From Alphaproteobacteria bacterium (lineage in GTDB: Bacteria; Pseudomonadota; Alphaproteobacteria; Rhizobiales; Xanthobacteraceae), in contig VAZV01000155.1 in the NCBI GenBank assembly GCA_005884765.1, positions 1 through 64,000 on the forward strand: 64,000 nt of DNA. The letters run 5' to 3'. The number at the start of each line of letters is the position of its first letter. Within the stretch, counting starts at the first letter, position 1. Below are positions 24,416 through 33,259 of this stretch, piece after piece. The notes below the pieces were generated by a model. It searched no databases. It was given only the letters and a program-made list of their open reading frames with translations, and was not told the DNA's origin. Made by a program: the position numbers and the translations under genes.

Positions 24416-26209
24416 TCAATTCGAGGCGCGCTTGGGCGGCGAGGCCGGCCACGACTTGATCAGCGTGTCGTAGTCGACGGTTTCGCCCTTCGGCTTTTCG
24501 TTGGCGAGCTTGCGCTGGGGCGCGATGTTGCCGTCCTTTTCTGACTTCGCGAACCAGAACTCCGCCTTCTCCTTCTTGTTCATCTTCGGTCCGCAGGCAC
24601 CCTGCACACCGGACTTCTCCAGACGTTCCATCACCGAGTCTTGGGCTGCTGCAAGCGAATCCATCGCAGCCTGCGGCGTCTTCGCACCGGACGACGCATC
24701 ACCGATGTTCTGCCACCACAATTGCGCAAGCTTCGGATAGTCCGGCACGTTGTTGCCGGTCGGGGTCCACTGCACGCGCGCCGGCGAGCGGTAGAACTCG
24801 ATCAGCCCGCCGAGTTTTGGCGCGCGCTCGGTGAACGACTTGTCCCAGATGTCGGACTCGCGAATGAACGTGAGACCGACATGGCTCTTCTTCAAGGACA
24901 CCGTCTTGGAGACGATGAATTGCAGATAGAGCCAGGCTGCCTTGCGGCGATCGGCCGGCGTGGACTTGAGCAGGGTCGCGGAGCCCACGTCCTGGTAGCC
25001 GAGCTTCATGCCATCTTTCCAGTACGAGCCGTGCGGCGACGGCGCCATGCGCCACTTCGGCGTGCCGTCCGCATTCATCACCGGTAGCCCCGGCTTCACC
25101 ATGTCTGCGGTAAACGCCGTGTACCAGAAGATCTGCTGGGCGATATTGCCTTGCGACGGCACTGGTCCCGATTCGGAGAAGGTCATGCCTTGCGCCTGCG
25201 GCGGGGCATATTTCTTCATCCAGTCGAGATATTTGACGATAGAATAGACCGCCGCCGGACCGTTGACGTCACCGCCGCGCTCGACGCTTGAGCCGACCGG
25301 ACGGCAGCCTTCCATGCGGATGCCCCATTCGTCGACCGGCAAACCGTTCGGGAGGCCCTTGTCGCCGTTGCCGGCCATCGACAACCACGCGTCGGTGAAG
25401 CGCCAACCCAGTGACGGGTCCTTCTTGCCGTAGTCCATGTGGCCGTAGATTCTGGTGCCGTTGACTTCCTTGACGTCGTTGGTGAAGAAATCAGCGATAT
25501 CTTCATAGGCTGACCAGTTCACGGGAACGCCGAGGTCGTAGCCGTACTTGGCCTTGAACTTGGCCTTGTAATCGGGATTAGAGAACCAATCGTAGCGGAA
25601 CCAATAGAGGTTCGCGAACTGCTGGTCGGGCAACTGGTAGAGGTGGCCGTTCGGCGCCGTGGTGAACGACTTGCCGATGAAGTCGTTGACGTCGAGCTGG
25701 GGATCGGTGACGTCCTTGCCTTCGCCGGCCATGTAGTCGGTCAGGTCGACGGCCTGACCGTAACGGAAATGCGTTCCGATGAAGTCAGAGTCGTTGATCC
25801 AGCCGTCATAGACGTTCTTGCCGGACTGCATCTGGGTCTGAATCTTCTCGACGACGTCACCTTCCTGGATGATGTCGTGCTTGACCTTGATCCCGGTGAT
25901 TTCCTCGAAGGCCTTGGCCAGCGTCTTCGATTCATACTCGTGCACCGTCAGCGTTTCCGAGACGGCGTTGATCTCCATTCCCTTGAAAGGGGCAGCGGCC
26001 TTGATGAACCACTGCATTTCCTTCATCTGGTCGTCTTTGGACAGCGTCGAGGGTTGAAATTCGCTGTCGATCCACTTTTTCGCCGCAGCTTCGTCGGCAA
26101 ATGCCGGGGCGGTGATCGCGGCCGAGGCCGCCATCAGCGCGACAGCGCTTGTCATCATCAGAATGCGGGTCCCGCTCACGGGCCGTTTGCTTCTCTCCAA
26201 GTGTCGCAT
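24416..26209 (-). CDS. glpV: Glycerol ABC transporter, periplasmic binding protein
   Basis: This 597-residue extracellular solute-binding protein has an N-terminal signal peptide (residues about 10-38, ending APAFADEAAAKKW). It contains FEEITGIKVKHDIIQEGDVV and YQLPDQQFANLYWFRYDWF and ends in a charged tail. The long length and the WIDSEFQPSTLSKDDQMKEM start are typical of the binding protein of the rhizobial glycerol system glpSTPQUV, described in Rhizobium leguminosarum. It captures glycerol for the GlpP/GlpQ channel. It is the last gene of the operon, 75 bp after glpU, and its separation from the tightly packed upstream genes would allow separate translation at high level. Confidence 0.9.
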   Translation of the reverse strand: MRHLERSKRPVSGTRILMMTSAVALMAASAAITAPAFADEAAAKKWIDSEFQPSTLSKDDQMKEMQWFIKAAAPFKGMEINAVSETLTVHEYESKTLAKAFEEITGIKVKHDIIQEGDVVEKIQTQMQSGKNVYDGWINDSDFIGTHFRYGQAVDLTDYMAGEGKDVTDPQLDVNDFIGKSFTTAPNGHLYQLPDQQFANLYWFRYDWFSNPDYKAKFKAKYGYDLGVPVNWSAYEDIADFFTNDVKEVNGTRIYGHMDYGKKDPSLGWRFTDAWLSMAGNGDKGLPNGLPVDEWGIRMEGCRPVGSSVERGGDVNGPAAVYSIVKYLDWMKKYAPPQAQGMTFSESGPVPSQGNIAQQIFWYTAFTADMVKPGLPVMNADGTPKWRMAPSPHGSYWKDGMKLGYQDVGSATLLKSTPADRRKAAWLYLQFIVSKTVSLKKSHVGLTFIRESDIWDKSFTERAPKLGGLIEFYRSPARVQWTPTGNNVPDYPKLAQLWWQNIGDASSGAKTPQAAMDSLAAAQDSVMERLEKSGVQGACGPKMNKKEKAEFWFAKSEKDGNIAPQRKLANEKPKGETVDYDTLIKSWPASPPKRASN

Positions 26210-26284
26210 GTTGGTTTCCTCCGTTGCAGCGACAAAATATACCCAGGCCCGGGTTGATCCCGGATCTGCTCGTCTTCGCTTAGC

Positions 26285-26614
26285 TCAGACGTTGCGAAAA
26301 ATGACAACGGCCGAAACAAGCGAAATCACGGTAGCGAGCCATAGGCTCGAAATTTCAAAACCTTCTTCCCCGATCGGCAGCGTCGCGATCGTGTCGGTGC
26401 CGACAAGGCCGATCCACAACAGATGAATCACGGCAGTCATGATCAGCGAGAGGAACAATCGGTCGCCGCGCGTCGTCGGAATGCGTAAAGCGCCCACCCG
26501 CTCGGCTTCCGGATAATAAATCGCAAGCAAGGTCATGACCGCGAGCGTCATGGCCAGCAGCACGAAAAAGATCGCGGTCGGCAGCGTCCAGGCCATCCAT
26601 GCGATGTTTTCCAT
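26285..26614 (-). CDS. glpU: Small membrane protein of the glycerol transporter (DUF2160)
   Basis: This 109-residue protein has three predicted transmembrane helices: LPTAIFFVLLAMTLAVMTLL, LFLSLIMTAVIHLLWIGLVG and LATVISLVSAVVIF. Between helices 1 and 2 is the conserved YYPEAERVGALRIPTTRGDR. It matches the DUF2160/GlpU family found only with glycerol-type ABC systems. Its role is unknown; it may be an accessory subunit of the GlpPQ channel. The start at 26614 (MENIAWMAWTLP) lies 12 bp after the glpQ stop. Longer frames upstream are shadows of glpQ. Confidence 0.9.
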   Translation of the reverse strand: MENIAWMAWTLPTAIFFVLLAMTLAVMTLLAIYYPEAERVGALRIPTTRGDRLFLSLIMTAVIHLLWIGLVGTDTIATLPIGEEGFEISSLWLATVISLVSAVVIFRNV

Positions 26615-26625
26615 GATGGCCCCCC

Positions 26626-27432
26626 CTAGACTCTGCCCAGCGCAAAACCGCGCGCGATGTAGTTGCGGACAAACCAGATCACCAAGGCCCCGGGGATGAT
26701 GGTCAGGACGCCGGCTGCCGCCAGCAGTCCCCAATCCATTCCGGCCGCGGAGACCGTGCGGGTCATCACGGCTGAAATCGGCTTGGCGTCGACCGAGGTC
26801 AGTGTCCGCGCCAATAGCAGTTCGACCCAGGAGAACATGAAACAGAAGAACGCGGCAACGCCGATGCCGCTTGCGATCAAGGGCACCAGGATCCTGACGA
26901 AGAACCGCGGGAACGAATAGCCGTCGAGAAACGCGGTCTCGTCGATCTCGCGCGGCACGCCGGACACAAAACCTTCGAGGATCCACACCGCCAAGGGCAC
27001 ATTGAAGATGCAGTGCGCCAGCGCCACCGCCCAGGGCGTATCGAACAGGTTGATCGCCGAATAGAGATTGAAGAACGGCAGCGCGTACACCGCCGCCGGC
27101 GCCATCCGATTCGACAGCAGCCAGAAGAACAGATGCTTGTCGCCGAGGAAGCGATAGCGCGAGAACGCATAAGCCGCCGGCAGCGCCACCGAAATCGAGA
27201 TGATGGTGTTGATGACGACATATTTCAGCGAATTGATGTAGCCGGAATACCAGCTCTCGTCGGTGAAGATGCGCATGTAATTGGCGATCGTCGGCTGGTG
27301 CGGCCACAGCGTCATGGTCGAGACGATCTCGCCGTTGGTCTTGAAGCTCATGTTGACGAGCCAATAGATCGGCAACAGCAGGAAGGCCAGAAACAGCGAG
27401 AGGATGACGCGGCGGCCGGGAATCGAATGCAT
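26626..27432 (-). CDS. glpQ: Glycerol ABC transporter permease
   Basis: This 268-residue MalG-type permease has six helices. The cytoplasmic EAA loop that contacts the ATPases appears as GFVSGVPREIDETAFLDGYS followed by FPRFFVRILVPLIASGI. It forms the inner-membrane channel with GlpP. The start codon overlaps the glpP stop by one base (TAATG), so translation is coupled. The in-frame extension to 27510 is a shadow of glpP. Confidence 0.92.
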   Translation of the reverse strand: MHSIPGRRVILSLFLAFLLLPIYWLVNMSFKTNGEIVSTMTLWPHQPTIANYMRIFTDESWYSGYINSLKYVVINTIISISVALPAAYAFSRYRFLGDKHLFFWLLSNRMAPAAVYALPFFNLYSAINLFDTPWAVALAHCIFNVPLAVWILEGFVSGVPREIDETAFLDGYSFPRFFVRILVPLIASGIGVAAFFCFMFSWVELLLARTLTSVDAKPISAVMTRTVSAAGMDWGLLAAAGVLTIIPGALVIWFVRNYIARGFALGRV

Positions 27433-28343
27433 TATTTGACTCCCTTCTTGTCGACCACAACCCGCCGCTCGACGCCGGCATTGGTCATGACGGTGTAGAA
27501 TATCCAGCACACGATGATGATGATCAAATTGTAGACGAGCGAGAGTGCCGCGGCCTTGCCGAGGTCAAATTGCCCGAGCGCGATCTTGACGAGCTCGATG
27601 GAAACGAACGTCGTCGAGTTGCCCGGTCCGCCGCCGGTCACCACGAACGGCTCGGTGTAGATCATGAAACTGTCCATGAACCGCAACAGCACGGCGATCA
27701 GCAGCACGCGATTCATCTTGGGCAGCTGAATGGCCTTGAATACCGCCCAGCGCGACGCACCGTCGATCTGGGCTGCCTGGTAATAGGCGTCGGGGATCGA
27801 TTTCAGCCCGGCATAACAAAGCAGTGCGACCAGGCTGGTCCAGTGCCAGACATCCATCACGATGACGGTGGCCCAGGCATCAAGGTCGTTCGAAACGTAA
27901 TTGTAATTCAAGCCCAGGCTGTTCAGCACATAGCCCAACAGTCCAATGTCGGGCCGCCCAAAGATCTGCCAGATGGTCCCGACCACATTCCACGGGATCA
28001 GCAGCGGCAGCGCCAGGATCACGAGACACACCGCGACGCTAAAACCCTGCCGCGGCATCGACAGCGCGACCACGATTCCGAGCGGGACTTCAATCGCAAG
28101 GATCACCGCCGAGAAGAACAGATTGCGCCACAGCGACGCCAGGAACCGGCCGCCGAGATCGGTCGTGGGATCGAGCAATTCCTTGAACCAGCCGACGCCA
28201 TTCCAGAAGAACTGGTTGTTGCCGAAAGTATCCTGCATCGAATAGTTCACGACCGTCATCAACGGCAGCACGGCCGAGAACGCCACCACCAGGAACACCG
28301 GCAGCACCAGGAACCAGGCCTTCTGGTTGATGGTCTTGTCCAT
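27432..28343 (-). CDS. glpP: Glycerol ABC transporter permease
   Basis: This 303-residue MalF-type permease has a long N-terminal periplasmic loop after the first helix (TMVVNYSMQDTFG-like region) and the EAA loop SIPDAYYQAAQIDGASRWAV followed by FKAIQLPKMNRVLLIAVLLR. It pairs with GlpQ. Its start overlaps the glpT stop by one base, and its stop overlaps the glpQ start by one base. Such tight packing implies fixed subunit ratios. Confidence 0.92.
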   Translation of the reverse strand: MDKTINQKAWFLVLPVFLVVAFSAVLPLMTVVNYSMQDTFGNNQFFWNGVGWFKELLDPTTDLGGRFLASLWRNLFFSAVILAIEVPLGIVVALSMPRQGFSVAVCLVILALPLLIPWNVVGTIWQIFGRPDIGLLGYVLNSLGLNYNYVSNDLDAWATVIVMDVWHWTSLVALLCYAGLKSIPDAYYQAAQIDGASRWAVFKAIQLPKMNRVLLIAVLLRFMDSFMIYTEPFVVTGGGPGNSTTFVSIELVKIALGQFDLGKAAALSLVYNLIIIIVCWIFYTVMTNAGVERRVVVDKKGVK

Positions 28344-29428
28344 TACGCCGCTCCCTCGACCAGGAGACTGTCGGCGTAGACATGAACATGCGAAGGATCG
28401 AACTTCAGTCCGGCGCTCTCGCCTTGAACTGAAAATCCCGGCGGCACACGCGCCGAAAATTTCGCGTCGCCAACGCGGACACGGGCAAAGCGGATGCGGC
28501 CGAGGTCGTCGACCCGCTCGATATTGGCCGACAGCAAATCGGGCGCCGGTAGCGCGACATCGACGAACTCCGGGCGCACGCCGACTTCGATCCTGGCGCC
28601 GGGCGGAAGCGCGTCATAGCTCCGTGTCAGCGCAATCGTATGACCGTCGATTCGCGCCTCACGGCCCCTCACCTGCGCAGGCACGATGTTCATGCCGGGC
28701 GAACCGATGAAATAGCCGACAAACGTATGCGCCGGCTTTTCGAACAATTCGGCCGGCGTGCCGCTCTGCACGACGCGGCCGTCATGCATCACCACCACCG
28801 TGTCGGCAAACGTCAGAGCCTCGGTCTGGTCGTGGGTGACATAGATCATCGTCAGATCAAGGTCGCGATGCAGCGCTTTCAGTTTGGAGCGCAATTGCCA
28901 TTTCAGTTCGGGATCGATCACGGTCAGCGGCTCGTCGAACAGCACCGCGGCGACATCGGAGCGCACCAGCCCGCGGCCAAGCGATATCTTCTGCTTGGCG
29001 TCCGCCGTCAGCCGCGTCGCCTTGCGGTTGAGATCGGGCGCAAGGTCGAGCAATCGCGCGATCTGTGCGACCCGCGCGTCGATCTCGCCCTTCGGCACGC
29101 CGCGATTTTTCAGCGGAAATGCCAGGTTCTGCCCGACCGTCATCGTGTCGTAGATCACCGGGAACTGGAACACTTGCGCGATATTGCGCTTTTGCGTTGA
29201 CAGCGGCGTGATATCGACGCCGTCGAACAGGATTTTTCCGCGCGAGGGCGTGACGATGCCGGAGATCAGATTGAGCAGCGTGGTCTTGCCGCAGCCGGAC
29301 GGCCCGAGCAGCGCATAGGCGCCGCCTTGCCGCCAGGTCATCGTAACCGGCTTGAGCGCAAACGATTCCGGCGCGGCGGCGTTGCCGCCGTAGGAATGCG
29401 CTAGATCGACGAGATCAATGCGGGCCAT
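28343..29428 (-). CDS. glpT: Glycerol ABC transporter ATPase with degenerate signature motif
   Basis: This 361-residue MalK-like ATPase has a C-terminal TOBE/OB regulatory domain. It has a standard Walker A (GPSGCGKTT, residues 42-50), Q-loop (QVFQFP, 85-90), Walker B (AVLFDE, 161-166) and switch His (YVTHDQ, His199). The ABC signature, normally LSGGQ, reads LTADA (140-144). It should work as a heterodimer with GlpS, whose signature is normal but whose switch His is missing. The symbol follows the rhizobial glycerol ABC operon and is not the glycerol-3-phosphate antiporter of enterobacteria. It is followed by glpP with a one-base overlap and preceded by glpS (12-bp gap). Confidence 0.92.
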   Translation of the reverse strand: MARIDLVDLAHSYGGNAAAPESFALKPVTMTWRQGGAYALLGPSGCGKTTLLNLISGIVTPSRGKILFDGVDITPLSTQKRNIAQVFQFPVIYDTMTVGQNLAFPLKNRGVPKGEIDARVAQIARLLDLAPDLNRKATRLTADAKQKISLGRGLVRSDVAAVLFDEPLTVIDPELKWQLRSKLKALHRDLDLTMIYVTHDQTEALTFADTVVVMHDGRVVQSGTPAELFEKPAHTFVGYFIGSPGMNIVPAQVRGREARIDGHTIALTRSYDALPPGARIEVGVRPEFVDVALPAPDLLSANIERVDDLGRIRFARVRVGDAKFSARVPPGFSVQGESAGLKFDPSHVHVYADSLLVEGAA

Positions 29429-29440
29429 GCTGGATGTCCC

Positions 29441-30580
29441 TCACGTGCTCGGACTTTTTGACGCGTTTTCTTCACGCGAACCGCTACGCACTTCGCTCGA
29501 AAACGCCTTGCCCGGTGCGGCGACCACGCGGCCGGCCGCATCGAACACGAAGACATTGTTGGGGTCGAGCACCGCATCGAGCACGTGTCCGGGCGGAAAT
29601 TCGTGCACGCCATGCAGCACGGCCACCCAGTTGGACGCATCACGGTTGAGATGCACGAAACTCTCCGAGCCGGTGATCTCGGTCACCGTCACGGTGGCAG
29701 CAAAGGCGTGGCGGCCGGCGACGCCATTGGCGAGCTCCAACTGGTGCGCGCGAAAGCCGACACGATAACGGCCATCGCTTAAGCCGGCATAGAGTCCCGA
29801 GGCCGGCGCCTCGACGCCGCCGGCATATTGGACCGAGCCGTTCTTCTTCTCGATTCCGACGACGTTAAGCGGCGGATCTGAAAATACCTGCGCTACGCGC
29901 AACGTGTTGGGGTGGCGATAGACATTTGAGGTCTCGCCGGCCTGCAGGATCTCGCCCTCCCACATGCAGACGGTTCGCCCGCCCAGCAACAGCGCTTCGG
30001 ACGGCTCCGTGGTCGCATAGACGAAGATCGCCCCGGAAGCCTCGAAGATGCGGGGCAGTTCGGCGCGCAATTCCTCGCGCAATTTGTAATCGAGATTGGC
30101 GAGCGGCTCGTCGAGCAGCACCAGGTCCGCACCTTTCACCAACGCGCGCGCGATCGCGGTGCGCTGCTGCTGGCCGCCCGACAACTGCAAGGGCGTGCGC
30201 TCGAGATACGGCTCGAGCCGCAGCAGTCTTGCCGCCTCGCCGACGCGCTCATCGATTTCCGCGCGCGGCTTGCCCTGCACCCGCAACGGCGAGGCGATGT
30301 TCTCGTAGACCGACAGCGAGGGATAGTTGATGAACTGTTGATAGACCATCGCGACCGATCGCCGCCGCACGTCGATGCCGGTGACGTCCTTGCCGTCGAC
30401 CAGCACGCGGCCTGTCGTCGGCTTGTCGAGGCCGGCGAACAGCCGCATGATTGAGGTCTTGCCCGATAGCGTCGGGCCGAGCAGCACGTTGAGCGTGCCG
30501 CCCTGCAGCGTCAACGAGACGTCGCGGATCGCCGGAATGCCGTCGACCGATCGCGTGACATGTTCGAGCGTAACGGTCAT
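29441..30580 (-). CDS. glpS: Glycerol ABC transporter ATPase lacking the switch histidine
   Basis: This 379-residue MalK-like ATPase has a C-terminal regulatory domain. Walker A is GPTLSGKTS (residues 35-43), the signature is LSGGQQQR (133-140) and Walker B is LVLLDE (153-158). The switch region reads VYATTEPSEAL where YVTHDQxEAL is usual, so the catalytic His is Thr191 and the following Asp-Gln is Glu-Pro. It pairs with GlpT to power GlpPQ. Its start overlaps the glpD stop region by four bases, so it is translationally coupled to the dehydrogenase. Confidence 0.92.
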   Translation of the reverse strand: MTVTLEHVTRSVDGIPAIRDVSLTLQGGTLNVLLGPTLSGKTSIMRLFAGLDKPTTGRVLVDGKDVTGIDVRRRSVAMVYQQFINYPSLSVYENIASPLRVQGKPRAEIDERVGEAARLLRLEPYLERTPLQLSGGQQQRTAIARALVKGADLVLLDEPLANLDYKLREELRAELPRIFEASGAIFVYATTEPSEALLLGGRTVCMWEGEILQAGETSNVYRHPNTLRVAQVFSDPPLNVVGIEKKNGSVQYAGGVEAPASGLYAGLSDGRYRVGFRAHQLELANGVAGRHAFAATVTVTEITGSESFVHLNRDASNWVAVLHGVHEFPPGHVLDAVLDPNNVFVFDAAGRVVAAPGKAFSSEVRSGSREENASKSPST

Positions 30581-32121
30581 GTCCGCCCTCCCGCTTCCAG
30601 CAAGGGACCTTCAAGCGGCAATTTGTGCGCGGCGATCCAGTCGTCGAGCGCGGCGACTTCGGTAGCCGACATCCGCAGACCCAGTTTGGAGCGCCGCCAC
30701 ACGATGTCCTCGGCGGTCAACGCCCACTCCGACGCCATCAGGTAGGAGACTTCGTTCGCCGTCAAGGTGGCGCCAAACGACTGGCCGAGATCGGCGATTG
30801 ACTTGGCGTTGCCGAGCCATTTTGTGGCGCGGGTGCCGTAGGCATGCGCCAGCCGGTTGGCATGGGCCGGTGTCAGGAACGGATAGCTGCGCGTGAGTTC
30901 CGCCGATAGTGCTGCAACCGCCGAGACGTCGATGTCGCCGCCGGGCAGCGGCGATTTTCCGGTCCAGCCCTCGCGCGCTATCGCGCTGCGCAGATAAGGC
31001 GACAGCCGTTCCAGCGCCTCTTCGGCGAGCCGGCGGTAGGTCGTGATCTTGCCGCCATAGATAGACAACAGCGGCGCGCCGTCTGGCGTATCGAGCTCGA
31101 ACACGTAATCGCGGGTCGCGGCCTTGGCTTCGCTGGCGCCGTCGTCATAGAGCGGGCGAACGCCGGCATAGGTCCAGACCACGTCCTGCGGTCTCACCGG
31201 TTTGGCAAGGTACTCACTCACGGATTCGCAGAGATATTTGATCTCCTCGCTGGTGGCTTTCACCTTCGAGGGATCGCCATGGTAGTCGCGGTCGGTGGTG
31301 CCGATCAGCGTGAAATCATCCTGGTAGGGAATCACGAACACGATGCGGCCGTCAGAGTTCTGGAACATGTAGGCGCGGTCGTGGTCATAGAGCTTGCGCA
31401 CCACGATATGCGAACCCTGCACCAGCCGCACCTTGGCGCGTGCATTGACGCCTGAGCCCGCCGACAGCACTTTTTCGACCCATGGTCCGCCGGCGTTGAC
31501 GAGCGCGCGGGCCCGGATGGTCGAGCGCAGGCCGCTGACTGTGTTCTCGACCGTGAGCTGCCAGATGCCGTCCTTCTGCCGGATCTCGCCCGCGCGTGTC
31601 CGCGTGTGGATTTCGGCGCCGCGATCGGCGGCGTCGCGCGCGGTCAGCACCACCAGCCGGGCGTCATCGACGAAGCAGTCGGAATATTCAAACCCTTTGG
31701 TGTAGCGGTTCGCCACCAGCGGCTTGCCGACCTCGTCGCGCGAAAGATCGACCGATCGCGTGGCGGGGAGCAGATGGCGGCCGCCGATATGGTCGTAGAG
31801 AAACAGCCCGAGCCGCAACAGCCAGGCCGGACGCAGGCCGGCGTGATGCGGCAATACGAACCGAAGCGGGCGAATGATATGGGGCGCGATCTGCCAGAGG
31901 ATTTCGCGCTCGATTAGCGCCTCGCGCACCAGGCGGAATTCGTAATATTCGAGATAGCGCAAGCCGCCATGCACGAGCTTGGTCGACCAGGACGACGTCC
32001 CGCTCGCCAAATCGTTCATTTCACAGAGGAAAACAGAATTGCCCCGGCCTGCGGCGTCGCGCGCGATGCCGCAGCCGTTGATGCCGCCCCCGATAATCGC
32101 GAGGTCGAAAATCCGATCCAA
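30577..32121 (-). CDS. glpD: Aerobic glycerol-3-phosphate dehydrogenase
   Basis: This 514-residue FAD enzyme of the inner-membrane surface oxidises glycerol-3-phosphate to dihydroxyacetone phosphate and passes electrons to quinone. It has the dinucleotide fold AIIGGGINGCGIARDAAGRG at the N-terminus, the conserved LASGTSSWSTKLVHGGLRYL and LVNAGGPWVEKV, and the C-terminal GlpD domain (EVSYLMASEWALTAEDIVWR). It is first in the operon, upstream of the transporter. A glycerol kinase gene, also needed for glycerol use, is not in this window. Confidence 0.96.
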   Translation of the reverse strand: MDRIFDLAIIGGGINGCGIARDAAGRGNSVFLCEMNDLASGTSSWSTKLVHGGLRYLEYYEFRLVREALIEREILWQIAPHIIRPLRFVLPHHAGLRPAWLLRLGLFLYDHIGGRHLLPATRSVDLSRDEVGKPLVANRYTKGFEYSDCFVDDARLVVLTARDAADRGAEIHTRTRAGEIRQKDGIWQLTVENTVSGLRSTIRARALVNAGGPWVEKVLSAGSGVNARAKVRLVQGSHIVVRKLYDHDRAYMFQNSDGRIVFVIPYQDDFTLIGTTDRDYHGDPSKVKATSEEIKYLCESVSEYLAKPVRPQDVVWTYAGVRPLYDDGASEAKAATRDYVFELDTPDGAPLLSIYGGKITTYRRLAEEALERLSPYLRSAIAREGWTGKSPLPGGDIDVSAVAALSAELTRSYPFLTPAHANRLAHAYGTRATKWLGNAKSIADLGQSFGATLTANEVSYLMASEWALTAEDIVWRRSKLGLRMSATEVAALDDWIAAHKLPLEGPLLEAGGRT

Positions 32122-32162
32122 AGGCGCTTCCCCGGCGTTCGCCCGTTCATTTTGGCGATTTG

Positions 32163-32201
32163 GCTTTCGATTTTGAGTAAATCACAACCGAATACGAAAG
32201 C
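32163..32201 (-). promoter_or_regulatory. Candidate GlpR operator upstream of glpD
   Basis: GCTTTCG (32163-32169) and CGAAAGC (32195-32201) form an inverted repeat with a 25-base AT-rich spacer, 42-80 bp before the glpD start. TTTCG half-sites are typical of DeoR-family GlpR targets. The partner regulator is probably the gene at 35392-36234. No binding was tested. Confidence 0.5.
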
Positions 32202-32242
32202 AATGGGGAATGCAGACAACCTTCGTCATAGACCGGTCCAAT

Positions 32243-33175
32243 TCAATTTCGCCGCCACGGCAGGGGCCGCTGCTGCAGGGGTCCGCCGCTTACGATGTAG
32301 ACGCCCAGCGAGATCGCAGCGATTGCGATCCAATCCATCGGCCTCGGCCATTCACCGAGGATCGGGATCGCCATGATAGCCGTCATTGCCGGGGACAGGG
32401 CGGCGAAGGCAGCACCGCTTGAAGCGCCGAGGATGCTGACCGCGCGCCCGTAGAGGACAAGCGACACGATTGCGGTCAGGAGCCCCTGGACGAATGCTTG
32501 AAGCGCCAGATCACCCCATGGGGCTTTGATCAAAGTCACACCCGCCGTCAACAGATAGAGAGGCATGTACAAGATCAACGCCCCGACGGCGGCAATGGCC
32601 GCGGCGTGCAGACCATCGAGCCGTGCGCCACGCATCGCGACCGTGTAACAGGCCCAGGCCAGGGCTGAACCCAGAAACAATGCGTGTCCGATCGTCGGCA
32701 CGGAACTGGTTGCGTCGAACGCTTCCCAAGCGATGCCAAGGACGCCAAGCAGAATCAGGACGAAGCCAATTCTTTTCGCGCCGGTGAACGGCTCGCGCAG
32801 GACGAAAGCGGCGAGGATCGCGACCGCAAGCGGCATCACCCCGGGAAAGAGGGCTCCGGCATGTGCCGCAGGGGCGAACTGCAGGCCGGCATTCGCGAGC
32901 AGGACGGGAGCGCCACCCCCAAGAACGATCGCTGCCAGTCCGATCCAGCCGATACGTTTGAGCGCGAGACCCTTATTGAGAAGGTACGGCAGCAACAGCA
33001 CACCGGCGACGCCGAAGCGGAGTGCGGCGATGTCCCATGGCGTGAGGCTTGTCCGCAGGCCAAGCCGCGCCATGACAATCCATCCGGACCAGATGCTGAC
33101 GGCCGCAAGGCCATAGAGCGCACCGCCAACGTAATCTGCAGGCGTGCGCCCGCCGACGGTCAGACCGGTCATCAT
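32243..33175 (-). CDS. EamA/DMT-family transporter
   Basis: The protein is 310 residues with ten predicted helices in two EamA halves (the first around LWLVAVSIWSGWIVMARLG-like residues 20-140, the second from FLGSALAWACYTVAMRGARL). Conserved proline/glycine loops such as LANAGLQFAPAAHAGALFPG are visible. Such drug/metabolite exporters move small solutes; the substrate is unknown. It is divergent from the CGNR gene 85 bp away, with a palindrome in the shared promoter, so the neighbour may regulate it. The pair interrupts the glp operon/regulator neighbourhood. Confidence 0.88.
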   Translation of the reverse strand: MMTGLTVGGRTPADYVGGALYGLAAVSIWSGWIVMARLGLRTSLTPWDIAALRFGVAGVLLLPYLLNKGLALKRIGWIGLAAIVLGGGAPVLLANAGLQFAPAAHAGALFPGVMPLAVAILAAFVLREPFTGAKRIGFVLILLGVLGIAWEAFDATSSVPTIGHALFLGSALAWACYTVAMRGARLDGLHAAAIAAVGALILYMPLYLLTAGVTLIKAPWGDLALQAFVQGLLTAIVSLVLYGRAVSILGASSGAAFAALSPAMTAIMAIPILGEWPRPMDWIAIAAISLGVYIVSGGPLQQRPLPWRRN

Positions 33176-33202
33176 CGACTTTCAGAAAACACAATGGCGG
33201 AT

Positions 33203-33232
33203 ATAACCCCTTTAGACTATTTTAAGGGTTAT
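33203..33232. promoter_or_regulatory. Palindrome between EamA transporter and CGNR gene
   Basis: ATAACCCCTT (33203-33212) and AAGGGTTAT (33224-33232) are inverted around an AT-rich 11-base core that could hold a -10 box. It lies 28 bp before the transporter start and 28 bp before the CGNR start, so one bound protein could control both. A candidate operator; the regulator is inferred to be the CGNR protein. Confidence 0.6.
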
Positions 33233-33259
33233 GTCGAACACGGCAGGAGGCAAGGACGG

